From the NCBI GenBank assembly GCA_025602915.1, contig JAHLJZ010000053.1, positions 102,860-166,859 of the forward strand: a DNA stretch of 64,000 nucleotides. The letters are read 5' to 3'. Each line of letters opens with the position of its first letter. Positions within the stretch are counted from its first letter, which is position 1. Shown one piece after another: positions 44,609 through 57,445 of the stretch. The notes below the pieces were generated by a model that saw nothing but the letters and a program-made list of their open reading frames with translations, had not been told where the DNA came from and searched no databases. The position numbers and the translations under genes are program-made. The stretch is from Paraphysoderma sedebokerense (lineage: Eukaryota > Blastocladiomycota > Physodermatomycetes > Physodermatales > Physodermataceae).

Positions 44609-47600
44609 CTAGAATAATCGCACTTTGTCAGTTACGGTTTGTGCAATGTGTTGCAACATTTCGTTGTGACGGATTAGAATGGCTATGTTGGGGTTGTACC
44701 GTGGATCGGTGAATGGGGTCTAAACGATACATTCAAAAAGAACAAACAAAATACGTTCATCGTTAGGTTTGAGCTATATCGAAGTATAAAAAACAAGAAG
44801 AAAAAGAAAAATAACAAACCGTTGTATCATGATTTTTTAAAAAACTGTTTAAACAGTCCCTAAATTCTTGAACTTTCGTATCCCATTTTTTCACTATTTC
44901 TTTTAATTCTTCTTTCATCTCATTCTTATCCTCTCTCTCAATCTTACTCTGCTCTCTATCCACCCAATCACACCATCCCGCCACCCCCATTTCCACAGTC
45001 TCCCAAACCATTGAATCCGTGATATAAATATTATCATAAGTCGGTAAAACCAATAACCTCGTCACCTCTTCAAACTTCAAAATTGTGAAGGGTTTTGAAA
45101 AAAGAGGGGTCGTTAAAGGGGATACTATAAATTCTAGGAAATTAGGTGTCATGGTTGGTGGGATGAGTGGAGTGAGATGGTTGTATAGTTTTTGGAGAGT
45201 GAGGATGGGGGTGAGTGGGGTCTGAGGATACGGTAGACAAAAATAATGAAAGCGAAAATGGAATTGGAGAAACAAAATGTGAGTGGGATAGATTTTACGA
45301 AAGAGAAACATAAATAAAATGTACCTTTGAGTTTGTAAGTTTCCGGATAAACAAACAACTGTTATACCGAATTTCACTGTCATCGTCGAAAATAAATGTT
45401 CGGATGGTATCGGATAATAAAAGTACATGTTTGACGCAACTCTCTGTGACAGTGGATTCACATTGTTGAATTATCTCGGGGTAAACCAAAAATACCGAGT
45501 CGCTGACAGATTGACGTATTTCGAATGGCTAATCGTTGAAAGAAGTGACTATTTAGAAGTGGTTTAAAGTGTGTGGTAGAGTGTTAGAGAACGTACCCAT
45601 TCTGGTTTGCAGTATTCTTTCAAAATTGAAATCCATTGACCGAGTTCATTCGATGTTGTGGAGTTGCAGAGTTGTAATTTGACAAACGACCAGCCAGCAA
45701 GACGAATACTCTCGGTTAAAACTTGATACGTTGTTGACATTAGCAAATGATTGTGCAAAATCTTATGTAATGAATTTGTAGTTTCGTGGTCGAGTTTTTC
45801 TCGATTGGCGTAGATCAAACAAAGATATTGTGATGTCGATGAGTTTGAGAGAATTTGACAGTGCTGGATAAAGTATTCTACAATTGTGTTGATGCTTGAA
45901 GATGATATATCATGTCTAGAAACAGGATCAGATGAATTGTTGATTTTCCAATGATTTCGGCAGTTAATAATACTCCCAAACTCACCCTCCAAAAACGCTT
46001 AATGCTCCATTGATCGCACCATATTGTTGTAAGAATGGCTCAATTAAATTGTTGATATCTTTTCTGTTAACACAACCGAATAAAAGTGACATTTCAAGAC
46101 CCAGTGATTCGCCTCCGATCTGAAAATAAAATCGGTGTTCTGTATTCATCTATAAGCGGAAAAGAACCGAGTCACAAATGCTTACCTTACGCTTATGAGT
46201 TCCGTGTGTATCCTTCAATATGTCTAAAACGAGTTCACACAAGTCGTCTCTAGGAGAGAACTTGAGGAGTCGCCGAAGTAGTCGAATGTAAACCGTTTTC
46301 GTTAAAGGACAGGGGTTAGATGTCCCCACAAATTTGTTGTTTAAAAGCCAATCACTGAACTCATCAACGATATCGGATGCTATAAAATGAAGGAAAACAA
46401 ACATGATATGTAGTTCAGATGATGTCTTGGAGAAGGTAATGAAGGGTGATGTTTACCTTCCTCTAAGCTATACAATGTTACGGCTCTCCTCAAGATGGAT
46501 TCCAATATGAGCATAGATCCATGGAGAGTATTCTGGTAACCGGCTTCGCCGTAGTTTATACTACCGATAACATCTGTCGCAAGAGACAATGAATTTGTCA
46601 AATTGGATTTGTTTAACAACGGTGCTAATGCAGCAGCTGTCAATTCGCGAATCTGCGGAAATTCGATAAAGGAAACGTCAACAGGTAAACACGCATTTGA
46701 TTCCTCTGCTAAATATCAGACCTTAATGTCCCTTGAGCGGCAGCATTGGATCAACGAGGGGATATAGTTGAAAGCCGAATATTTAGAATTCATTTGGTCG
46801 GCTGTATTACTTGGGTAAAGACGACTGAATAATAACAAGATTGGGAAAACGCGGGCCATTTCTGCACCCTTGATCTCCTAAAAAGGGAACATGTGTAAGA
46901 CGTTGAAACTAAAGCAGACGGGCTAAAGGTGCCCAAACGGTTACCTTTTTAGATGCGACATCTTCCAATTCTAATTTGATACGCTCTCCCAACGAATGAT
47001 ATGTGGTGAAAAATTCCTCTGGACTTAGTTGCGCTTTGACGCCTGACGAAACGGACTCTTTGATACCGCCGAATATTCTAATCAGTATTACACTGAATAA
47101 TCTTCCGGCTGCGCTACGAACATTGGCGCTGTATAAGGTAGACAAAGTAAGGCACACGTTTGTTCAGCAGATAGCTTCTTACTATAAAATACCTTTCTGC
47201 CAGAAACGAATCAAATATTACGGTAAACGAATCAGAATAAAACTTTGATGTCTCTTTCCCGAGTTTAGAGTCCCTAAACAGGATGCATAAAATGCTCATC
47301 GCGTTCATCTAACAATACATTTTGAATGACGAGATCTACAGGATTGATTAAACCAGGTACTGACCTTCGCATTCTCATTGAACTGTGTATTGGATGCTAC
47401 TTCCAGCAATTTGGTCATAGTAGAGTGGAGCAGAGTTTTCTTATCCGCAAGAGAAACCGTGCCATGGATCGGAGATATTATAGAATACGCCAGACCTGAG
47501 TAACGTCCATCCAATCGCTCGACTGCATCGACAGTTCCAGCAATAGTTTCTACCAGTACATCCTGTAATTCAAAGAAAGTCGATTAGAAGGCGTCTTTGG

Positions 47601-50600
47601 CGAGGCAGATAAATAAAAGCATAAATTACAGAGAACATACATTCAACCATTTGGAGGGTAGCTCGGATAATGAAGAGTCAGAATGTACAGAGAGAAAGGA
47701 ACAAAAGGAAGCGTAATCCGACAACAAAGAGTTGATCACCCCCCAATGTCGCACAGTACGAAGCATTGTATGATAGGTTTTACCCAGTTCAGAAGTGAAC
47801 CACTGTGTATCAATCGGCTAAAATCAAAGCGTCAAAAGTTAAATCGACAGTACGGAGGTCTTTCTCCATTCATACCTCTACACTGCTTCGAAGTAGAGTT
47901 TTCATTATCTGCACCAGTAAACAACTATATCAAGGGGTTAACAATATGCACATATATATCGTATCCGAAAAATGTAAACAGCTAACCTCGCAGAGCGAAT
48001 TATCCTCCATGCGGAACCCGCATTTGCAGCCGAGGCATCAATCCCTTCATCTGCCTCGCCGTCCATGTCACCCCCATCTCCGGTTGCCAGGATGTTGTTA
48101 TCCATAAACTTCGCGGTATTGAGAAGAACGGCCAAAGCTGTCGAAAAAAGCGAACGGATATCATTTATGCATTTTGGGGATGTCTCACGAGTTATGAGCT
48201 GAGTTCACAGAAGTTAAGAAGTTATAAAAAGAAATGGATTAAAATTCAAATTTGTTTCCAAAGGATATCTTAGGGCTTCAAGCAACCCATGCATTCTATA
48301 TGAACATCCGGCGGCATCATCTTCGTCATTTGAGTTGTTCTTCAATGATGCTACCAAGTAATCGAAGAGATTCTGAAAACCTATAAAGCTAACATTAACA
48401 TCATCTTTAGTCGATTGCAGTTCGTTTGATAATGTTATACCATCGTTGACTGGAATGTTTGCATCGCCGTCCCAGCAGCTGTTTGGTGGGAAGTCTTCCG
48501 TCACCCAACCGTTTAATATAAACGAAAGTAAAGTGGCACCACCCATTCGTTTAGTTGGAAAATCGCTGAATAACAATTTCGGTGTGACATTCAGTAACGT
48601 CTTTAATGAAATAGACATCCCACTCTCAGTCATTTTGTTCGATGATTCAAATTTACGCACTGAAACGAGTATATTGAGGGCTGTCTTTCGATGACTTTCA
48701 AATGGGACAATCAAAAGCGACAAGATAACATTAATCAAATCGTTTCGGAGCGGAAGAATTATGGCAGGTATGTTTTTGACGGCGATAAGAACCATCTGTA
48801 ACAAAGTATGCACCTCCAAATAGGTTGCGCCGGGATGTAAAAGACGCAACCAGGAAGTCTTAACATCATTCCAGAATTTGAGGCCGTGTTGTGACGAGAT
48901 TTTGATCGACGAGAAATATCGACTGATAAATTTTTTCCATTGATTAAGGAAAGTATCTGCAAAGTCAAGTGATGTTGCCACAATACAGGTGGGTAAAGCC
49001 TCGACTAAAATGTCAAATTCCTCTTCGGTGATACTTCTGGATGATTGAATGGGATCGCAAATGATTGATAGCGCTAATGCTCGGATGGATTCTGAATGAT
49101 GGTGAAGTGACGTCTTAATAGAGGCCATCGGCAAGACAATGTTCGAAGCTATCCCTCCTTTCCGTTCTTTAAATATGATTAGTAACTAAGTCATACATTC
49201 AAGAATAACATAAGCGTACTTTTTTTTGATTTTGATGAAGTCAACATATTTGATCCAATAGTGGTTTCAATTTCAACGAGTCCCCGCCTGTAGCCAGCAA
49301 CAAACAATTTGAATCTTAGAGCTTCCACGTCAATGGATTCTGCAGTTACAGTCGGAGTTGATATCTGATCCAGTTGATCCAGAATCGTTGGCAATGCCGC
49401 TGGATTCGCCCGAAGAATCGCAGGGAGAGTATATGAATCAATAAGACTATACTCCGGTGTGTCGTGGTGTTTAATAAGCAGTGAAACAAAAAGTGGGATC
49501 CACAATGCATGCTTCATATCATCCTGATAGATAAATATGAGATTGTGCCTGATCAACTGAAATGAGATAAAAACGAACCATCCCGGAAGAAGCTTTTAGA
49601 TCACTGAGACATGTGTACAGTAAGTCTCCAGCAAGGGAAGATACCGATCTAATGCTAATGGATGAGGTCAGTATTGAAGTGCGAGAAACATTCATCAGAA
49701 TTAATATACCAAGTAGCATCAAAAAGGTGTCCAAACAGCAAGGGTTCAAGTTTGATAATGTTTTCGACTCCAATTGTTTTGGTAATTTCGATTAACAGAT
49801 AGTATTTCCCCTATTAATGATTCATTGGAAGGCAGTGAGATGAGACCCAAACGATCCTGAACTCATAATAGTACCTTATGATGTTCACTCTTCTTCAATA
49901 TCATAGTAAGAAGATCGTTTATTTGCTCTTCAGTCATCATTTTTAGACAATGCAAAAATGACGAAGACAGCAATTTTTTCGCTGGTTTAATCGGTTCTTC
50001 GCACGAATTCAGCAAAAATTGAAAAATGGTGGAGAGCTGAGCGGAAGAAGGATATATCTCCCCATACGAGTATATTTCGCGAAGCCAAATGTCAGTTGAA
50101 TCGAAGACAAAATATTTTGATGATGCGTCTAACCCCTGCTGGTCGTAAAAGGACTTGATTTTGCGAAAAGTAACGTCGAACAAACTCGACATGACCCGCA
50201 CCGTCAAACTTTCCGGGGGATTTTGAAGTAAAAAACGGATTTGGGTTAAACAACCACGGACAAGATGAAGTTTCGCTATAGGCATTGCAGAATCTGTAGG
50301 TGAAAGCGAACTGATCGTTGAAGTCAAGTGGAGAAACACAACCGACATATCACGATCATGTGCGAGGAGGACCAACAGTGGATACATTCGGGAGGATAAT
50401 TGCAATACTTCATCATCAATCACATCATTCTTCAGAGAAAATTGCGAAGCGACAACAGTCAGCAATTGATTGGAAGACTGGGACGTCCTTGGATGATTTG
50501 TCTCGTTTTCAGCTATATAAGTCCGTAAAAGTTCCAGAATAAAATCTTCCAACTTCAGAACAAGTGATCTCCGATCTTCTATGTCTATATTATTGTAAGA

Positions 50601-51290
50601 ATCATTACTTAAAATTGAATATAAATATGATGATGTTTCGGATAACATATTTGGCACCACCTCTGGCAAGCTCATTGTCGTAAAATTTACGGATGCCCCA
50701 ACGATTTGATAGATAATGGCAAGTCGGTATAAACTAGCTCTTCTTATTTCTTGGGTAGATGAATTCGCATCTTCGACAAACAGTCCAAAGAAATTTTCGA
50801 CTTTCTTGATCATTATAGAACGAGCAATTGAAAAGTTGGCAAGTAGGCGAAGACATTTTTCTGCCGCTAGTTTCACAGAGACTGAAGACACTGTCGTTAA
50901 CTCCAGAATATTATCAATGATTTCTGTACAATTCGCAGTTGATATTTCTGAAATCGAATCTTTTCGGCCGATGTCCCGAACCTTTTCGCCTAAGCTAGTG
51001 TTACATCTCGGTTGGATCGAAGCTGACTGGAAAAAGCTGAACGTACAGAATCCTTCCACACTCGCAACGAGGCTTTCATCACTCAACTGAACTGTATTAG
51101 CTTCTTGGATTTTCTTGTATGCAAGCAATATATCGGAATCCATGTCATTAAAATACAAAGGATAGATAGATACCGTCTGTCTAGGATAAGGTGAAAATAT
51201 TTTCTGGTGGAGCTGGCCAGGCGCCGATTGGACGAAACGAACAAAGGGCGGTAAGAGAACTTGGACCTTTCTCTTAAGAAACAACATCAT
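44609..51290 (-). CDS. THADA: THADA/Trm732-family HEAT-repeat protein (DUF2428)
   Basis: Trm732/THADA partners the tRNA 2'-O-methyltransferase Trm7/FTSJ1 for position 32 of tRNA. The gene spans about 6.7 kb with many short introns, and nearly all of it reads as helical repeats. Diagnostic DUF2428-region segments on - are HTMLRTVRHWGVINSLLS and LPSKWLN (about 47800-47640), ERLDGRYSGLAYSI (about 47520-47470), matching the family's RRSAGLP-like site, and MNAMSILCILFRDSKLG (about 47310-47255), matching its HALNxLRxLFRDxxL motif. The N-terminal 475-codon frame (51290-49863) and 306-codon frame (49134-48214) are HEAT-like. The last exon ends at TAG 44611-44609 after HNEMLQHIAQTVTDKV. The C-terminal 1.5 kb is poorly conserved, so I cannot fully exclude a separate small gene there. 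It converges on cyclin H, with about 130 bases between stops. Confidence 0.82.
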
Positions 51291-51440
51291 AAAATTATAT
51301 TACATAAATATTTACATAAAAGCAAGATTATATTATACAATTAAATTAAACTGTGAATCGAAATAAGAATTATACGATGTGGTATTGACATGTGTGACAT
51401 TTGTAAATTCAGATTAGGAGACGTAGTCCAATAAAGTGAG

Positions 51441-53578
51441 TTATTTTTTCTCGACCTCTTTATCGCTCATTTCCAATGTTTTGGTAGAAGCTGTTGATTC
51501 CGATTTGCGTCGATACTTTTCCTCTGGCGTTTTCTCCTCAACCGGTATCCCAAGCTCAACTTTCTGTTCGTCAGTGAGGATGGCAGAATAAGTAGGAAGC
51601 ATCCAGACGAGGAATAGTGGTAAAACAGAGAGTGCCATATTGATAAGGTTTACTTTATCGAAGTGTACAAAATTTCCTTTTCGAACTTTATAGGCGTCTA
51701 GAACTGGCTTCGACCATAAAGCGGGTAATTGGCTGAGACAAATCAAAGTACGTCAGGTCAACCTGTGAACAGATTTTGCAGAAAGTTATCTCAACGTACC
51801 CGGCAGTCAAGTTGGACAAAGACATCAATAATGCAAAAAATGTCGCTTCCATGTCGGGTGGGCACACCTGTAACATACGTTAATTTTCCGAAGTTGAAAA
51901 GTTATAATAAGTCAAAATACCTGAGCTGCAAGAACTAAGAACGGCATAGAGTTCAATCGACTAATCACCGAGTCCACGCAAGATGTCAACAATAAGAATG
52001 CATAATCCGGGATCCCGATAGCAACATTCCATCTTTGGATAAGCACTTTTAGAAAAGACAAAGAATTAATCAAAGTTATGTTCGGCTATGGATCGAAGGG
52101 GCAACTTACTATAACTCGTGAAGTTCATGATAATGACACCAATTTGTGACCAGAAAAAGATTTTTCGATACGGCACACCTTTGAAGAATCGACCGTCTGA
52201 AGTTTAAATAATACTAAGCATTGATTCAAAAACTTTCAATTGAATGAAACCACATACACAACAATGTCCCAATAATGAAGAATGCAGAGCTAACAGTACT
52301 GATATAACTCATGTCTCTGGCAGTTAGCTTTAACACTTGAGTGTTATACAAACTCCAGGCGGCGCCCATCCTGATTCTTGACATATTACTAAAGTATACC
52401 CATAACATAGGTTTCAGTACGGCGGGAGTAAAGAGCAACGTCTTGATGACTTTCCATAGGTTCATGGCAATAGGTTTGAACGCGATTTTAGTTTTGGACA
52501 ATGGCTCTTTGTAGAATATAGTCAACAAGAAAATGAGTGCAGGGAAAATTAACATCATCCTGAAGTACCAACGCAGAGGTGTCGTCGGTATCTTGTAAAC
52601 TTCAGAAATTGGAAGCTTTCCCGCTTCGACGAGTTTCATCTTTGCAGCACCTTCTTGTTCGTAAGGAGTGGCAAGCTCTCCACCGATCAAGTTAGATAAA
52701 ATATCACCCAGACCGAGGCAAACCCAGCTTAATACTCTGAAGAAATGACATTAATTAGCATTCACTGTCGCGCATGACGATGGAAAATTCTCTTGCAAAT
52801 AGTACTCACTGAAGGTCGGCAGAGTTTCCTTCTTCACTTGTTCGACCAGATTTCACGACGATTCCGTCGACGAGAACTTTTTCACTGAAAATCAATAAAA
52901 CAATGGAGATATCAAAGTAATTTCAAGATCACCTACCGTCAGATGATGCTCCGCCTAACTGAATTAGAAATCCAAAAGCGATAAACGATCTCCAGCTCTA
53001 TTCAATAAGTTCATTAGGTATATGTTATTCTCACACGAATTATGTCGAATAGTACGCACGGGAACACCACCATCAAAAGAACAGAATACAAAACCAATGA
53101 TCCCAAGAATTGAGGCCAGAAGCAAGTAAGGTTTGGAATGTCTGCGATAATGCGCCATTGTATTTGTTAACACAATGCGTAAATATAGGAATTATAGATA
53201 ATTATTACCTTCTCATTATAGGGATATTATCAAATACTAGGCCAAAAACAACTTTTAAACTCCATGGTAGCATAGCAGCGGCAGAGCTGACTTCAATGTC
53301 ACTAGCTGGAACTCCGTATTTGTATTCACCGAACCAAGTGTAAGATTGATCCTGAAGTAAAAGCGGTTGACGATGAGTACTTCGACCTGAAATTAGAAAT
53401 GAAGAGCAGCATTACATACGACATAACCTCGGAGGCCCTGATAGGCGTAGGCAGACATGACTAAAAGCAAGACCATTATGGAATAAGAATGGGATGCCTG
53501 CCGAAACCACCGGACCATTTCCCCTGGAGCCCGCAAGGGATATGTGAGGGACTTCAACACTTTGTCGACTAACGCCAT
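51441..53578 (-). CDS. BT1-family transporter (folate-biopterin transporter type), copy a
   Basis: Major-facilitator-related BT1 carrier; characterised members carry folates or pterins, so the substrate is inferred. About eleven exons on -. First exon 53578-53420 (SLTYPLRAPGEMVRWF, then AYQGLRGYV). Next come the exon with YTWFGEYKYGVPASDIEVSS and LPWSLKVVFGLVFDNIPI, the family's hallmark LPW-K...G...D region, then SKPYLLLASILGIIGFVFCS and GGELATPYEQEGAAK. WSLYNTQVLKLTARD, GRFFKGVPYR, LLTSCVDSVISRLNSMP and the acidic/Lys-rich cytosolic C terminus (EEKYRRKSESTAST) follow. Twelve or so helices are expected. It is the mirror-image paralogue of the gene at 57446-59998, aligning exon by exon. No break seen. 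Confidence 0.85.
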
Positions 53579-53892
53579 AATAAGTCTTGATTATAGAAAT
53601 TCAAATTAGAATGTTCTTGGAATGCCGGGGTTATGGTTAATATATTACCGTCGACCCACGCAGGCTGCCACCCTCGGACATTCCACATGAACACGCGAAA
53701 TGGCTTATGCCCAGACTAAATAAACGGCCACCAACGCAAAACGTCAGATGTGCAACCTTATCTCTATGCATGTAGATTGATCAAGAGGCTTAAGTTTCGA
53801 AATCATGGCTTTATTATATTACAAGTTTCTATGGTACATGCGGAAGCTATGAAAGAGATAAACGCTTCTTTCATACACTGCTTTTGACATAC
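53579..53892. other. Spacer between BT1 copy a and the minus-strand 7TM gene
   Basis: Both flanking genes are on -. It holds the promoter of BT1 copy a and the 3' end of the 7TM gene. Nothing else seen. Confidence 0.4.
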
Positions 53893-55137
53893 TCAAACAC
53901 GCTGCTGGTTCATACTTCTATAATTTACATGCGACACCATCTCATTCTTATATGCAGAATCAGAAGGCGACAGATTTAGCCATTGGTCCTGTTCAATTCT
54001 AACGAACTGCAATTGTAACTGAGGTAACGGTAACGGTACTGGCTTCCTCATTTCTTCGACATTCGAGGGTGGAGGATTCGAACTTCCAAAAGTTGAACCA
54101 GGTGACGAACTCGACCCCCGCGTGCGTTTTGATTTGGTAACGTCTTTGACAAATTTATGAGCCACCAAGCAGAGAAGGGTGGATAATGTTCTAGCGATAG
54201 AGCCGCCGTCTAAATTGTCTTCAGTTAGTCACATGCTACAATGTGCGCGGTGATTTCGGTACTTACAAGTTTGAGTAATAAGTGGGGTGATATAAGTGTT
54301 GACCACTTGTGCACATACAACCAATGTGATTCCAACGGCAAAACGATGGTTGCAAGTGAGTAGGAACAGCAAACGATTCCCCGGGTCCGTCGTTTGATCG
54401 ACTTGACCTCGTATGACACTGCGTGATGTCGATATAATCGATTTTGAATCAATTCTTGGAGAGTTAGAGAACAATCTTGCATGACTGACCAATTTATACG
54501 CAGTGATAATATAAACGAAAACATAGAACGCTAGTTTTGTGCCGTTGAATGCCATCCCAAGATTCCGATCATAGGCCACTGTACAGGTTCCTTCGGCAGT
54601 AAATCCAACGGGGCTTCATAAAAAGCAATCATTAGATTATTGACTGATCAATTTAATATGAATAGAATGAATATCCTACCTAACCGTGAGGTATACAATG
54701 TCGGTGATAACCACGCCGAGGAAGAGCATGCCAGCGATGATAATGGGGATCGACTTCCAACTTCGCTTCCATAGGATGACACATTCCAAACCAACTAATG
54801 TCATGACGACGAAATTGCTCAACTCTGTAGCTAATACCCCAACGAATTGTCGTATCAGACAATTGAGTCCCGCTGCAGTGATGCATATAGAAATTAATCA
54901 ATGCTTTTTTGAGCAATTAAATGACCTTTAGAAAAGACAATACATACGAACAAGCAGATAAACAGTCAGTATAGTCTGACTAATAAATATCAAAGCTCCT
55001 TGAACGAGATTAAGTTTAATCAGAGTATTTGACAGCTTCGTTCTTAAATATATCGCAGAGCCGAAAATGTACAATGCGGTCATGGCGACGGCTCCTTGCC
55101 AAAATGCGATTACGAACTTCTGTGTGTCTGTCGACAT
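53893..55137 (-). CDS. Seven-helix membrane protein (orphan GPCR-like), minus-strand member of the mirrored block
   Basis: ATG at 55137 (MSTDTQKF). At least four exons on -. Hydrophobic segments in order: FWQGAVAMTALYIFGSAIYL, GALIFISQTILTVYLLV, LSNFVVMTLVGLECVIL, IIIAGMLFLGVVITDIVYLT, FYVFVYIITAYKLV, FAVGITLVVCAQVVNTYI, and a last one after GGSIARTLST. A Cys in GLNCLI and another in EGTCTVAYDR could form an extracellular disulfide. The cytosolic tail is Ser/Pro-rich and ends at MNQQRV (stop 53893). I do not recognise a named family. It resembles the many orphan 7TM proteins of zoosporic fungi and could be a receptor; that is inference from topology only. Confidence 0.65.
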
Positions 55138-56033
55138 TGAGCCTGTGAATTATCTGGTACAATTGATTTGGCGATATGGACGAGTGTTAAGTTTTGCAGG
55201 AATATCATAAAGTTTATAGCACTGGCGAATCGCTCCGCTACGCTCAGGTGGTTGCAAAAAATCAAAAATCAGTAGCGAGGTCCCCGTGCTAAGCCTCAGC
55301 CGGTTGTCCAATGAACCAGCGCGAGCAGGGGTCGTCTGATAATAGCGACAGTGGCTTGATGTCGTGCAATTGCGAGCATTCGGGGGCCGACTGATCAAGT
55401 GGGGGGTACAAATGAATTCCTGACTGCTTTGAAATATTGCTAGATTGAGAGCACACAATACCTTTCTGCTGAACATTATGACCCGTTTCTCAGGGTTTAT
55501 TGTGTATTCGTGTTATTCGGAATGACCGAATAAGTCAAAGCTCATAAACTAATACTTTCGATTGTTTCCTTCAGAATTATTGCGAATTCCCGCGCAAAAT
55601 CTCAGTTATTGACAATTCGACAAAAGACTGTGTATTCTGCTTATTACCTGTGACTTTCGGGCACAGTTGATGAAGTGGAATTGCAAAAGCATCCTTAAAA
55701 ACCGTGTATATATCCGCGAATTATAAAATTACGAATTCTCCCGCAAGCGGGAAGACTGTTGCATAAATTTCACAGTTTCCAGAAATTTTAAATGACAGTA
55801 CATTATTTCAGAGAATGTTCCGACAAGAATAATAGTTGGCCCAGATTCTGGAGTCTAGACTCCTGACTTGAACATATAGTCATCAGTGGCGAAAGTGTTG
55901 ACAGCCGGTTTTCGAGGTAGCACTTTTAAATTCGTGAATTCCACATTTGCACCGCACGATAGTTTCAGAAATTCAGAACTTTAAAAAACATTATTTATAT
56001 AGCTATACCATCCCTAATCCAGTCATATCAGTG
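55138..56033. other. Divergent intergenic centre of the mirrored block
   Basis: The 5' ends of two 7TM genes point away from each other across this ~900 bases. The frame at 55150-55476 on - has no recognisable content. An obvious long inverted repeat is not visible by eye, so the mirror symmetry is at gene level only. Confidence 0.4.
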
Positions 56034-56963
56034 ATGGCTGCTCAAGAACTGACTATATATCTCGCAATTGGAATTCCGTCGTTACTTCTATGTGTAGCAG
56101 TTACTACTCATGCAGGTTTCCTCAACTACCGGAAACGAAACATTCTCAGAAAGTACATATTTGTCTCCTGGGTATTTACCGCCATTGCCTCGATATTGAA
56201 GTTTATATTGCCATTTATTCATGAATGTCACCGTCACGACATAAAAGTCGCTCCGCCAAATGTCCATGCCTGCTCAACTGTATGGTTAGAGGCAGTTATG
56301 TGGATAGTAAATAACCTTGGGTTCTCAGCTCTGGTTTGGTGTGCCATAGAATTATCATCAATTGTACTGAGCTCTTCAACGATGAAAGTTCGCCCGCCAC
56401 GAAACCTCTTTCGCATATTACAAGTTGCATGCATTTCTATGCTCATCATATTCACAATATTCATTATCTACATCATGTATGAAGAACCCAATTCAACCTA
56501 TATTAATAAGGTGAAAAGTAATACACGGCTTTATGTGGCAGCTTACAGTCTTGGGTTTTTGGCAATCATCTTTTCACTCGTCGTGTCTTTCTTTTATATT
56601 CTAAAGTTAAAGAAGGAGATTTACAAATGTTCAACAGAGACAAGCAAGGACGATGCCAGAGCAGTATTTTCCAGAGCGATGAAATATGTTTGGATTTTTG
56701 GCGGCTTGATTATATTGTCAATTGTCAGTTTCGTCGGAATAACCAATTTACCAACGCAGTATCCGTGGAGCGTTCTCCGAATATCAACTCTTGTTCTCGC
56801 GATGTCTTGCATCACGGGCTTTCAATTTGCTATGCTTACTATAATCAACATGAATGTGCGTGACAAGACTTCAGTAATTCCAATCAAGTCAACTGCTATC
56901 TTACAGAACGGAACATCGCAGAACCATAACGGAAGCGTGCCCGGACGTAAATATACAGTCTAA
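56034..56963 (+). CDS. Seven-helix membrane protein (orphan GPCR-like), plus-strand member
   Basis: Single exon of 309 codons from ATG 56034 (MAAQELTIYLAIG); in-frame upstream sequence lacks a better ATG. Seven hydrophobic segments are clear: TIYLAIGIPSLLLCVAVTT, VSWVFTAIASILKFILPF, VWLEAVMWIVNNLGFSALVW, CISMLIIFTIFIIYIMY, AAYSLGFLAIIFSLVVSFFY, VWIFGGLIILSIVSFVGI and ISTLVLAMSCITGFQFAML. A Cys pair (CHRHDIK and HACSTVW) sits in the loop before helix 3. The tail is short and polar. Unlike its minus-strand neighbour it has no introns, and I see no convincing residue-level similarity between the two. Function unknown. Confidence 0.72.
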   Translation: MAAQELTIYLAIGIPSLLLCVAVTTHAGFLNYRKRNILRKYIFVSWVFTAIASILKFILPFIHECHRHDIKVAPPNVHACSTVWLEAVMWIVNNLGFSALVWCAIELSSIVLSSSTMKVRPPRNLFRILQVACISMLIIFTIFIIYIMYEEPNSTYINKVKSNTRLYVAAYSLGFLAIIFSLVVSFFYILKLKKEIYKCSTETSKDDARAVFSRAMKYVWIFGGLIILSIVSFVGITNLPTQYPWSVLRISTLVLAMSCITGFQFAMLTIINMNVRDKTSVIPIKSTAILQNGTSQNHNGSVPGRKYTV

Positions 56964-57445
56964 CTATCCGTAAAATCACCTTGTACAATAAAACTTATTT
57001 GTATGTAGATATATATAATATGATTAAATGAAGCATTGATATGCATTACTACAAAGATTTATGCATTCAAGTCGTAAGGCGAGATTTGAACGTTCTTCGA
57101 AGTTTGAGCGGGCCAACTCCGACGTGACGTCTTAGCAAGTGATTGAACAATCAAATAAAACCTCATTCAAGTGAAATTGGCATCATCATCAGCTATTTTG
57201 GAAGTACCGACTTGAAACTAAAGAAGCTTTTTGACTATTTTCTTCCATGCAAAAACTTCTCTGATAGGCTGTGCCTACAGAACCTTCTACCGGAAATCTT
57301 ATCTTAGATTGACGAGAACCCCACAGCCCGTACGACATACGTACTTATGAGAAGACGTAAATATCTTCCTTGATTATGTCAAATTTGTTCTATCAGTAAT
57401 ATCTGATTATCGATATATTACCGGATACTGATTTCTCCGTAATCA
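56964..57445. other. Spacer upstream of BT1 copy b
   Basis: Runs from the 7TM stop to the BT1 start. The minus-strand frame at 57393-57707 lies antisense to the first BT1 exons and is a shadow. No gene seen. Confidence 0.4.

Noticed and set aside
56034-56963. Clear homology between the two central 7TM proteins.
   Set aside because: They share topology and a Cys pair but I could not align residues convincingly, so I report only the mirrored arrangement.
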